35,302 nucleotides of DNA from Candidatus Bathyarchaeota archaeon (GTDB lineage: Archaea; Thermoproteota; Bathyarchaeia; RBG-16-48-13; GCA-020355125). Positions 1 to 7,207 of this stretch are shown one piece after another. The DNA is taken from contig JAOZHB010000130.1 of the NCBI GenBank assembly GCA_026015035.1, positions 1-35,302 of the forward strand. The letters are read 5' to 3'. The first letter of the stretch is position 1. Every line of letters begins with the position of its first letter. Below the pieces are notes generated by a model. That model did no database searches. It had not been told where the DNA came from and was given only the letters and a program-made list of their open reading frames with translations. A program made the translations under genes and the position numbers.

Positions 1-330
1 TTCAACAACATTTTTGCTGATATCTCCCTTGTAGGTAGCTGCACAATTCACCAAACAGTGTAACTTCCCAAAACTCTGTTTGGTTGATTCTATAGCTTTT
101 TTAACTTCACCTGTCTTCGAGACATCAGTCTTTATGAAGGTGGCTTCACCCCCATTTTCCACAATACTTCGAACAGTTTCTCGCCCCATCTTCTCTAGAA
201 TGTCAACAACTACAATACTCGCACCTTCAGAGGCAAGTTTGAAAGCGATTGCACTTCCTATTGAAGGACCACCGCGTCTGTAGCCTAACGCACCCCCTGT
301 AACTAAAGCTACCTTTTCCTTCATTTTCAT
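1..330 (-). CDS. SDR-family NAD(P)-dependent oxidoreductase, N-terminal part
   Basis: This is the first 110 codons of a short-chain dehydrogenase/reductase; the rest lies beyond the left edge. The N-terminus KVALVTGG starts a Rossmann fold. It is followed by a cofactor loop that is longer than the usual TGxxxGIG (TGGALGYRRGGPSIG), then VVVDI at the end of the second strand, TDVS (adenine-binding Asp), and NCAA in place of the usual NNAG. The catalytic Ser/Tyr/Lys lie outside the window, so the substrate cannot be judged. In-frame ATGs occur at 336, 330 and 324. An AGGAG on the minus strand just upstream gives the best spacing for 330. The family call is firm; substrate and cofactor preference are unknown. 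Confidence 0.85.
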   Translation of the reverse strand, partial: MKMKEKVALVTGGALGYRRGGPSIGSAIAFKLASEGASIVVVDILEKMGRETVRSIVENGGEATFIKTDVSKTGEVKKAIESTKQSFGKLHCLVNCAATYKGDISKNVVE

Positions 331-467
331 ATACATTTTCTCCTAATCCTTGATTCATGGTTTAATGTTTCTTGTTAGCTTTTTATTGTATAACGGAGAG
401 TGAATGATAATAAGCTTAGCTGGTTAACGACAAATGAGTGAAGATGAGTTTAGAATGGCTGAAATAA

Positions 468-476
468 CGCGCGCGC
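468..476. repeat. (CG)n tract at the edge of a gene fragment
   Basis: CGCGCGCGC directly abuts the first recognisable codon of the acetyltransferase remnant at 477. Similar runs lie at 1631, 4530, 19319, 21413 and 21655. No known element type fits. Confidence 0.5.
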
Positions 477-602
477 TACCTGAAAGCTGGCTTCAAAGAA
501 GTCGGCAGAAGAAGGAAAGCCCGATTCATAGATGGAACATATCGCGACGATATCATAATGGACATTCTGAAAGACGAGTGGTTAGCTAAATACAAAGAAT
601 AG
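477..602 (+). pseudogene. GNAT (RimJ/RimL-type) acetyltransferase, C-terminal remnant
   Basis: The frame from 477 to the TAG at 600-602 encodes 41 residues beginning YLKAGFKEVGRRRKARF and continuing with GTYRDDIIMDIL. This is the typical end of a GNAT N-acetyltransferase: the YxKxGF helix after the acetyl-CoA site, then the last strands. Everything upstream of that helix, including the acetyl-CoA pyrophosphate loop, is missing, and no start codon is available. The homology begins immediately after a CGCGCGCGC tract, and a TAGCTAGC tract lies 36 nt after its stop. The ATG at 434 is in another frame. I read it as a decayed fragment, not a gene. Confidence 0.7.
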
Positions 603-637
603 TACGCTAACGAGTGCTTAGGATGTTTTCAAGAAAA

Positions 638-646
638 TAGCTAGCA
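638..646. repeat. Palindromic GCTA tract
   Basis: TAGCTAGCA contains two TAG codons offset by 4 nt, readable on both strands. A short open stretch (about 20 codons, 646-708, plus strand) follows immediately, but I cannot assign it. Confidence 0.4.
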
Positions 647-725
647 TAACTCAGTGGTATGATTGCTGGGTTAACTTTATCCTGAAGAAATTTGGTAAAC
701 GTCTTTGAGATAGCTTGTTTTGAGG

Positions 726-1556
726 TTAAGACGTACAAGCCAGCTCTTCCTTAACAACGGACAGCAACCAATCTCTATCTCGGGGTATATTCTCGTTCAG
801 TCGTGCTGCAGCTGTGGGTAAGCGCCAAGCCTTGACCTCTTTAAGTGAAACATCTCGGATTTCTCTGTATCGTGCAAGATAGCGGTCAATGAACGATTTT
901 AAGGCTGTTTGCCAGTCTGAAGGGACATCATCTAGAGAACAAGCGGGCTCTGGACTTTGAAATATGGGCCGTGCAATAGGACTTTGCAGTATCGACAACG
1001 TTCTGGCGATATCAGCGTGAGGATTTCCTTGACGTGCCGTCATCCAATCGATGATCACTGGTCCATGTGGCGACATGATGACATTCATCGGATGGAAGTC
1101 ATAGTGGCAAAGTGCAGTTCCATCTCTCAGTTGGTTTAGTACTTGAAGTACCCTCGTTATATCTTCTTCAGAAAGCATCTTGACATTACGGATATCACCT
1201 TCCATCATGTCATGCAGAGAAGGCATACCCAATATCTCTCGGGAATGGATTGAAGCGTGCAGATCACCAAGAACCTCAGCATATCCAAGAAACCCATTTG
1301 GATTTGACCTCATCTCATCTAGCATGGAGCCCCCTTCTACTCGTTCAAAGATTATCCCCTTCCTTCCATCCACTTCAATGATGCCTTCGACTTCTGGGGC
1401 TGGCAAGCCAGACTCGTAGACAAATCGGGAGAATCGCTCCTCTCTTTCGATCCAGCTGTAGGGACACCAGTCCATAAACAGTTTTAAGACTCGGTCATCG
1501 CCCCAATCAAATATCTCGGCGGTACGACCAGCTCCTATCAATGGACCTTTTTTCAT
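726..1556 (-). CDS. APH/choline kinase-family phosphotransferase
   Basis: This 276-aa protein has the fold of small-molecule kinases such as aminoglycoside, choline and homoserine kinases. A glycine-rich start (GAGRTAEIF, residues 8-16) and the VLKLF strand lysine form the ATP site. The catalytic Brenner-type motif HYDFHPMN is at 151-158, and the metal-binding IIDW is at 168-171. The length suits a single-domain APH protein (PF01636). No neighbour points to a substrate, and the APH label should not be read as antibiotic resistance. The ATG at 1556 is the only early start; I see no strong ribosome-binding site. It lies on the same strand as the amidohydrolase but is separated from it by an odd AT/GC palindromic stretch. 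Confidence 0.85.
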   Translation of the reverse strand: MKKGPLIGAGRTAEIFDWGDDRVLKLFMDWCPYSWIEREERFSRFVYESGLPAPEVEGIIEVDGRKGIIFERVEGGSMLDEMRSNPNGFLGYAEVLGDLHASIHSREILGMPSLHDMMEGDIRNVKMLSEEDITRVLQVLNQLRDGTALCHYDFHPMNVIMSPHGPVIIDWMTARQGNPHADIARTLSILQSPIARPIFQSPEPACSLDDVPSDWQTALKSFIDRYLARYREIRDVSLKEVKAWRLPTAAARLNENIPRDRDWLLSVVKEELACTS

Positions 1557-1602
1557 TCTAAATTCCCGATGTTTAACAACTAGTTACCTAATATCGCTTT
1601 CC

Positions 1603-1637
1603 TTAATTAATAAAATAATTAATTAATCGTGCGCGCG
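1603..1637. repeat. (TTAA)n six-frame-stop tract followed by GCGCGCG
   Basis: TTAATTAA (1603-1610) is followed by TAATTAATTAAT (1616-1627), in which TAA recurs at 4-nt steps, so all three frames of both strands are closed. GCGCGCG follows at 1631-1637, four bases before the end of the amidohydrolase gene. It has the same logic as the GCTA tracts elsewhere in the window, with different bases. Confidence 0.45.
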
Positions 1638-1640
1638 TAC

Positions 1641-2690
1641 TCACATGGGTGAAAGTCGGTATGCCTTAACGGCGGTGTCATGAAATAACGCAGCCCGATC
1701 TTTCGACGAGAAATCTTTAGCGATACGTTTGAAGGCATTCCAGATTGTGGTGTATGAATACGATAGCTTATCAACCGGAAAATTACTCTCAAACATACAT
1801 CTATCCGCCCCGAAGTGGTCTATGCACCAATTGTAGTAAGGCGCCATTGCTTCAGCTAACTCAGCCGAGTTCGGTGGTGTGGGCCGCTCATGCCAGCCAA
1901 AGCCAGTGAGTGGCATTCCGAGTCCGCCTAGCTTCACCACCACATTGGGACAAAGCGATAGTGCTGCAATCCCTCGTTTCCACTCCTGAAACACCTCCTC
2001 ACGCTTCCCAGCATAGGGGCCAGTGCCAAGGGGCCCCCCGATATGGTCCAAGATTATCGGTGTGTCTGGGAAAGCATTCGCTAGACCCACCAGTTCCATC
2101 AACTGTGTATGATACAGCCAGGCATCAAAACTCAAGTTGTATTTGTGTAAGTATGCAAACCCTTCTCGGAACTGTGGGTTAGATAATATCGTTGGTGTCG
2201 TCACACGAGAACGAATGTCCTGACTCGCGTCCCAGGTGGATGTATAACGAATCCCCCGGAAGCGCTCCCGGCTGGCCGCTATATGTGCCTCCAAAACAGG
2301 TGCCACAGCACTACCCAGGGTAAGATCCGCGAAACCCACAATGCCTGCAGCGACAGCAGTGTTTCCGTATTGTCCGCTTGCACTCTGGGCGGCAATGCCC
2401 TGCACAAACTCTGTCTCGCCGATAGGGCGTAGTTCCTGTGGGCCATCCTTTTTGTACATTGAACGACATTCTAAAAACACTGTCTGTACGATATTGTGAC
2501 CTCCTCCTGTGTCCTCTAACAACTCTTTAAGTAAGTAATGGCGTACGTGTCTGTGTGAGTCTCGAATGCGGTCTTCGGGTATATCATCGGGGTGATCCCA
2601 TAGATGGTGGTGAGGGTCACAGATTGGGAGATTAGGATCAATTGGGTCTTCCCCTGTAAATCTACGCAACGCTTCATGCTGGGTCATCAT
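1641..2690 (-). CDS. Amidohydrolase-2 family metal-dependent hydrolase
   Basis: This is a 349-aa TIM-barrel protein of the amidohydrolase_2 family (PF04909, COG3618 type), which includes lactonases and decarboxylases of aromatic or sugar acids. Residues 25-32 (DPHHHLWD) carry the N-terminal metal-binding HxH. ILDHIGG in the middle supplies a second metal/substrate histidine, and FESNFPVD near the C-terminus holds the conserved late Asp. AGGAGG lies 6 nt before the ATG at 2690, a strong ribosome-binding site that fixes the start. The C-terminus looks complete. No pathway partner is nearby, so the substrate stays open. Confidence 0.88.
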   Translation of the reverse strand: MMTQHEALRRFTGEDPIDPNLPICDPHHHLWDHPDDIPEDRIRDSHRHVRHYLLKELLEDTGGGHNIVQTVFLECRSMYKKDGPQELRPIGETEFVQGIAAQSASGQYGNTAVAAGIVGFADLTLGSAVAPVLEAHIAASRERFRGIRYTSTWDASQDIRSRVTTPTILSNPQFREGFAYLHKYNLSFDAWLYHTQLMELVGLANAFPDTPIILDHIGGPLGTGPYAGKREEVFQEWKRGIAALSLCPNVVVKLGGLGMPLTGFGWHERPTPPNSAELAEAMAPYYNWCIDHFGADRCMFESNFPVDKLSYSYTTIWNAFKRIAKDFSSKDRAALFHDTAVKAYRLSPM

Positions 2691-2836
2691 CTTAGTCCTC
2701 CTGACTTACCGGATTAATGTGAGATCAACATGTTTGATTGATGTGCTCAAAGTATTAAGTTTATACACCTCTAACGTTTTTCTGGATCGACATCCACCGT
2801 ATCTCATTACGTGTACGCTAGTTAAGAGAAAATAGG

Positions 2837-2849
2837 TTAGCTAGCTAGC
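2837..2849. repeat. Palindromic GCTA tract, six-frame stop
   Basis: TTAGCTAGCTAGC has TAG at 2838, 2842 and 2846, closing all three frames on both strands. It lies in the 287-nt gap between the amidohydrolase and the orphan 511-aa gene. I see nothing else in that gap apart from the ribosome-binding site of the amidohydrolase. Confidence 0.55.
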
Positions 2850-2977
2850 AAAACATGGTGAGAGCATTGTACTAGTTCTCTATCAGGTATATTTCCTAGA
2901 TAGCACGCGGGGACGGCGGTAAAAGATAACCAGACAATTAGATATTCGTAGCACACGATAGAAATGCACGCGTATAC

Positions 2978-4513
2978 TTATTCGATTCGCTTAACCCTTA
3001 TCTGATCCGTGTTCTCCGTCCAAGCTCCAGGAGTCCCGTTCTGGCACTCCTTCCAGCCCACATTCGGGCCATAGAACTTTGTGGTGTAATGAATCTCAGT
3101 GTACCAGTCATCCTCAAGCAGAATCCGAATAGTCTCAGGAAAGAGAAATCGATCATAATCCCTACGCAACCCCCGCTCGTTAGTCATCGACTTTTTCTGC
3201 CATTTCTGCTGCTGCTTCTTAAGAAAGGCATCACTGGGAACACACCTATGAGACACCACATAACCTGAATTCTTGGGAAAGAAGAGATCCACTTGCGTAT
3301 CCGATTTAGTGCCCTTTACCAAGTATGTTTGGGGGAAGACATAAGGAGTCGTATGCTTTTCGATTTTTGACCATTCCTGTTTCAACGCTTCATCATGTGG
3401 GTTCTTCGGAGGATTAAATCGCGCGGTATGCCTGATCTGATCATACCAATCGGCTTCTGCAGCGGTTCCAGATCCAATCACCTCGATATTTTTTTCCTGG
3501 CACCGAAACATACCTGCCGGTATGGAATAGGGTTTTATGGAGACGAAAGACGTTTTCCCCTCGGCACTTTTAAACTCCTCATTCTCGATGACAATCTCAA
3601 TCATCCTCTCAGTATGGACCTGAATTCCGTAATTACTGTCATGGCTTCCATAACCTAAGATATTAATGGTATTAACCATCACGTGCCAACGCTCATTCAT
3701 AGAGGGGAAACTAATGTATACCGTTGCAGTGCCGTCACGTCTAAAAAACCTTTTAAGAGGACCGTAATCTGTAAACTCATGTATAGTAAATTGCTTTACG
3801 AGTTTCCCTTCCCGTAATCCCCTCCGAATCTCTTCGATGGAAAAAAATGAATCTTCTACAATGGTTGGGGTTTCTAGAATCCCAGCAACTGGGTATTTAA
3901 CGAGTTTTTCACTCGGGGTGATAATCGACGATCTGATTATTGTAGTGTCAATTCCCCCAGGAGGAACATTATTGGAGACCGCAATTAGTGCGTGAGGGGG
4001 TAAGTCGGTTCCTTCGTGAAATGTAAAATCCGAAGGGTCATTGGTGGTGATGATCCCCTCAAGTTTATCCGGGCCAACATAGACATGAAAGGTTGCTGAT
4101 ACATCCCTCATCGAGGCATTTACACGGTCAAGCCTCTGAGGTGATGGCCCACGAATATAGAAGCCATTGATTTGATCCATTTTTTTCATATGGTATTCGA
4201 TCTTCATATATCCTGGATAGCTTTCCTCAAGAGTATATCTGACTTGATTTTCATTCCTGCGACCTCCGTTCTCATAAACATCCCAGACAACGGATATCTC
4301 CAGAGGGACGCATTTTACCCATGGCATGTCGAAGCCCTCTATCCGCTTGATCAACTCTTTTTCAAAGTAAACGGGATAGCAGGGATCGCCTCTGGAGGCC
4401 TTAAGCGTCTGTGCTACCTCTTGCTTCACGGCTTTCAACCTCTGAGGAGAAGGTGAACCTCCCTGACTACTTAGCTCTTGAATCCTTTGTAGTTCTTTTT
4501 TGAGTTTTTCCAT
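2978..4513 (-). CDS. Orphan 511-aa protein next to integrase
   Basis: I do not recognise this protein. It is soluble-looking, rich in beta-prone stretches and Tyr/Trp, with no signal peptide or membrane segment. A charged N-terminal helix (MEKLKKELQRIQEL) is followed by SPSPQRLKAVKQEV, and a similar PSPQRLDRVNASM recurs near residues 124-137, a small internal repeat. It starts 27 nt downstream of the integrase on the same strand, so the two may be cotranscribed. That makes it a candidate cargo or structural gene of an integrated element. A (CG)n tract sits in the 27-nt gap. The long uninterrupted frame and normal codon use support a real gene; no function is offered. Confidence 0.7.
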   Translation of the reverse strand: MEKLKKELQRIQELSSQGGSPSPQRLKAVKQEVAQTLKASRGDPCYPVYFEKELIKRIEGFDMPWVKCVPLEISVVWDVYENGGRRNENQVRYTLEESYPGYMKIEYHMKKMDQINGFYIRGPSPQRLDRVNASMRDVSATFHVYVGPDKLEGIITTNDPSDFTFHEGTDLPPHALIAVSNNVPPGGIDTTIIRSSIITPSEKLVKYPVAGILETPTIVEDSFFSIEEIRRGLREGKLVKQFTIHEFTDYGPLKRFFRRDGTATVYISFPSMNERWHVMVNTINILGYGSHDSNYGIQVHTERMIEIVIENEEFKSAEGKTSFVSIKPYSIPAGMFRCQEKNIEVIGSGTAAEADWYDQIRHTARFNPPKNPHDEALKQEWSKIEKHTTPYVFPQTYLVKGTKSDTQVDLFFPKNSGYVVSHRCVPSDAFLKKQQQKWQKKSMTNERGLRRDYDRFLFPETIRILLEDDWYTEIHYTTKFYGPNVGWKECQNGTPGAWTENTDQIRVKRIE

Positions 4514-4528
4514 TTATTTCATCATGTC

Positions 4529-4536
4529 CGCGCGCT
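4529..4536. repeat. Short (CG)n tract
   Basis: CCGCGCGC lies in the 27-nt gap between the integrase stop (4541) and the start of the 511-aa gene (4513). Confidence 0.3.
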
Positions 4537-4540
4537 CAAG

Positions 4541-5851
4541 TCATTTCCTGATAAGTATCATCTTTGAAGGCAGCACACTCACGAACTCCCAACCATCATT
4601 AAGATAGGATTCAAGCTCCTCTTCCCTGACAAGCATCTGAGGATCATCCTCGCCTTCCCGCATCTTCCTGATCTCATTCTCAAAGAGTTCAATCTCCTCA
4701 TCACGGTCCAGTTCTCTCCCAACCTCTCTCTCCTTCGCAACCTTGACTTCCAAGAGGTCTATCCCCAGCAGGTTCTTGGCGATGCTTTTTAAAGCCTCCA
4801 CCTTCGCCTCCTTAACTATACTGCTATGCTCTAATGGCTGGGCTACGGTGCTCAAGAAGGGCTCACACGCCTTATAGGCGTCTCTCATGCCCTCAACCAT
4901 CTCCTCAGGAAGTCTCCCTTTATTAGTGCTGTACCTTGACTCGATGTCGCCTTTATGGCCTGCAATGAACTGAAGATACGGATGACTGATCTTACCCTTG
5001 GACTCTGCAATGATAAGTTGAGTTTCAGCATAAGCCCTTAAGACGTAAGGCCTCTTCCAAACACCAGCTCTCCTCATTGCTTCCCTAATCATCAAGGTTA
5101 TCTTTCTCGTAATCATGAACTTTCGAGTTGACGACGTCCTTTGAAAGGCTATGAATGGATTCTTTTTCCCTAGCTTCTCTCCAGACCTCATACGCTCCTC
5201 CAAATACTCCCTTAAGTAGGTGCAGCCTTCCTCGGAAAGGAATGTGAAGTATTTCTGCCGAGTTTTGCTCAGATTGGATCGCACCACAACCATTGTCGGC
5301 ACCTTCTCAAAAACAACGTTCCCATCAACAATTTCAAGCTCAGGTAAATCTCCCAAGGTTAGTCCGTCGCTTCCATCGTGGTTTCCAAGGGTGTGAGGTC
5401 TCAGGTCAGCGAAGGCAATCAACACCTCAGCAACCCTAACTCTAGAAGACGAAGCTCGCAATATCCTAGACAACTCTTCCTTGGATGGGATCTGCTCTTC
5501 TTCAATGGTTGGAGTGGCGTTGGGATTGCTGATCTTGATCTTCCTCGTTAATGTGACGTCGTTGTACCTAAGCCACGACCTAACGGACTTCAGGAGTCCC
5601 CTGATGTAGCCTGGGGACTTCTTCTCCGACTCCAGCCTCGTAACCAGGTCCTCTAAGGAATCCTGAAAGACCTTAAGATCACTCCTCGATTTGTTCAGGA
5701 GGCCTTTGGGCGTTGTATCCAGCAATTCGCATACTCTCCCCACTCGTCTCATATAGACTTCTGCGGTAACTGGGCTGCCGCGTGAGAGATTGGTTAGCCA
5801 CCTTTTCAAATCCGGATCCGATTTAAAAACAGAATACTTGCCAGACGCCAT
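4541..5851 (-). CDS. Archaeal tyrosine recombinase/integrase
   Basis: This 436-aa site-specific recombinase has a helical core-binding region (about 1-120) followed by the catalytic domain. Candidate active-site residues are Arg151 in FADLRPHTLG, Arg272 in YVLRAYAETQL (a degenerate form of the HxxR box), His299 in FIAGHKG and the nucleophile candidate Tyr307 in ESRYSTNKGRLPEE. The C-terminal extension ends in YLNDGWEFVSVLPS, a tail I associate with integrases of TACK archaea. The gene starts 62 nt beyond the 3' end of tRNA-Arg and reads away from it, the usual layout of an element integrated in a tRNA. I found no second copy of the tRNA 3' end in the window, so the far boundary is unseen. Confidence 0.9.
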   Translation of the reverse strand: MASGKYSVFKSDPDLKRWLTNLSRGSPVTAEVYMRRVGRVCELLDTTPKGLLNKSRSDLKVFQDSLEDLVTRLESEKKSPGYIRGLLKSVRSWLRYNDVTLTRKIKISNPNATPTIEEEQIPSKEELSRILRASSSRVRVAEVLIAFADLRPHTLGNHDGSDGLTLGDLPELEIVDGNVVFEKVPTMVVVRSNLSKTRQKYFTFLSEEGCTYLREYLEERMRSGEKLGKKNPFIAFQRTSSTRKFMITRKITLMIREAMRRAGVWKRPYVLRAYAETQLIIAESKGKISHPYLQFIAGHKGDIESRYSTNKGRLPEEMVEGMRDAYKACEPFLSTVAQPLEHSSIVKEAKVEALKSIAKNLLGIDLLEVKVAKEREVGRELDRDEEIELFENEIRKMREGEDDPQMLVREEELESYLNDGWEFVSVLPSKMILIRK

Positions 5852-5912
5852 TTTTTACCCTAAAATATGTAACGCTTAAACGAATATAAAGGTATCTGAC
5901 CATAATAATAGG

Positions 5913-6003
5913 CGGGCCCGGTGGGATTTGAACCCACGATTTCCGGCTTTCCCTCACGAAGTGACCGGAGGCCAGCGCCCCATCCAAACTGGGCCACGGG
6001 CCC
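5913..6003 (-). tRNA. tRNA-Arg(CCG) with 16-nt intron
   Basis: Read on the minus strand: acceptor GGGCCCG pairs with CGGGCCC (discriminator G73), the D-stem is GCCC/GGGC, the anticodon stem is CTGGC/GCCGG, and the T-arm is GTGGG-TTCAAAT-CCCAC. The anticodon loop is 23 nt instead of 7. Removing TCACTTCGTGAGGGAA (5949-5964) between positions 37 and 38, the canonical archaeal intron site, leaves loop CTCCGGA with anticodon CCG. The intron folds as a small TCAC/GTGA hairpin. CCA is not fully encoded (CC then T). The body without intron is 75 nt. The identity rests on placing the intron at 37/38. Confidence 0.88.
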
Positions 6004-6332
6004 CTCCCACCTTAGTTACTACTAAGACTGGGTTATCAAAGTGTCGGTGTCGTAGTCCCTGTGCAACGAAACGTCTTAACCGATCGTACTCTGTGTAACT
6101 CTTTACTCTCCATATTGATCCACGCCTTGGTAGCTGTTGCGAATTAAAGTTAGTCCGAAGGTTAAAACTGAGAGCAAGCAAGCTACCACCAGCACTGTCG
6201 AACCGTTACCTGCTCATGCAATACACTCCGTTTGAATGGGAGTCCTCCCTTCAGCGTTAAGAAAAAAAGGAACTCATGAGCTAGCTACATAAATCGCGTC
6301 CCTGTTTGTCGATGCCGTACTTCAACATTTAA
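6004..6332. other. 329-nt gap without a recognisable gene
   Basis: The gap lies between tRNA-Arg and tpiA. The only distinctive sequence is GAGCTAGCTA at 6278-6287, a two-unit GCTA palindrome. An open frame crossing the tRNA (5954-6181, minus strand) is not credible as a protein. The tRNA promoter should lie just right of 6003, but no clear box is visible. Confidence 0.4.
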
Positions 6333-7004
6333 TTACATAGTCTTCAATGCTTCAACCAAGTCTAACATCGCATGTCGCTGATCCTTTGCCTTTACCACGC
6401 CACTCGCAAGGAGCACACCCTGTGCCCCGAGGTGTAAGGCCGCTGTCACGTCTTCACCCTTGCTGATGCCCGCTCCACAGAGGACGGGGATCGTGGGATC
6501 ACGATTTTTAACTAGGTTTACCGCTCTCTCCACGATCTCGGGCTTCGCCTTGGAAACAGGGATGCCTGTTCCAATCAGTTCTGGTGGCTCAATGGCCACC
6601 ATGTCCGGCTTGAAGGAAGCTACCTCAGAGGTTCTCTCTGGAGTGTCCGCGCACACAAGAGAGAGCAACCCCACGTCTTTAGCTCGTTCCACGGAATCCT
6701 GTATAACTTTTAGGGTGAGTTGCCTCTCTGAGTGGTTGATCAGCGTTCCCATAGCCCCCGCTGCCTTCACGGCTTCGGGCAGGATGTGGCCCGTGTGACT
6801 CCCGGGGAGGACGGGGTCGATGTGTTGAGCGAAAACAGGGATGTGAACTTCCTTTGTTATGGTGGTAAGGTCTGTGAATTGGGGGGCAATGGCTATGCAG
6901 ACCCCTGTATCGTTACTTAGGTTTTCAGCGGTTGTTGCAAGGCGTAAGGCCGCTTCACCCAACCCTCGCTCATAGGTCTTTAAGTTGATTATGAGAATCG
7001 GCAT
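6333..7004 (-). CDS. tpiA: Triosephosphate isomerase, archaeal type
   Basis: It interconverts dihydroxyacetone phosphate and glyceraldehyde 3-phosphate in the cytoplasm. At 223 aa it matches the short archaeal TIM barrel rather than the roughly 250-aa bacterial form. Active-site residues are visible: Lys9 in INLKTY, His91 in LINHSERQ, and the catalytic base Glu139 in VAIEPPELIGTG. The phosphate-binding CGAGIS and ASGVVKA loops follow. The ATG at 7004 gives the expected N-terminus. On the minus strand CCTTTATAAT (about 7064-7073) is a plausible TATA box. The gene is monocistronic in this window. Confidence 0.97.
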   Translation of the reverse strand: MPILIINLKTYERGLGEAALRLATTAENLSNDTGVCIAIAPQFTDLTTITKEVHIPVFAQHIDPVLPGSHTGHILPEAVKAAGAMGTLINHSERQLTLKVIQDSVERAKDVGLLSLVCADTPERTSEVASFKPDMVAIEPPELIGTGIPVSKAKPEIVERAVNLVKNRDPTIPVLCGAGISKGEDVTAALHLGAQGVLLASGVVKAKDQRHAMLDLVEALKTM

Positions 7005-7207
7005 CTTTATTCTGGATATTCTACCTCACCTCAGACTTCAAAATAGTAGCTTTCTTGGTTGATTATAAAGGTTGCAACCGCACCAAGTTAACTCGCTTCA
7101 CGCTTATAAGACTAGGTGTGTTCAGAAAAGTCGTTCCCTTCCAGCTGATTGGATACATGGAAAGCAGATAATTCTAAAATAAGTTTGTTCTGAAAGGGGT
7201 TGCGTGC

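Noticed and set aside
80-283. 67-codon plus-strand frame
   Set aside because: It is antisense to the SDR oxidoreductase.
1-5912. Direct repeat of the tRNA-Arg 3' end as a second attachment site
   Set aside because: Reading through the region I found no second copy of the T-arm and acceptor sequence.
5954-6181. 75-codon open frame on the minus strand
   Set aside because: It runs through the tRNA-Arg gene and has no protein-like motif.
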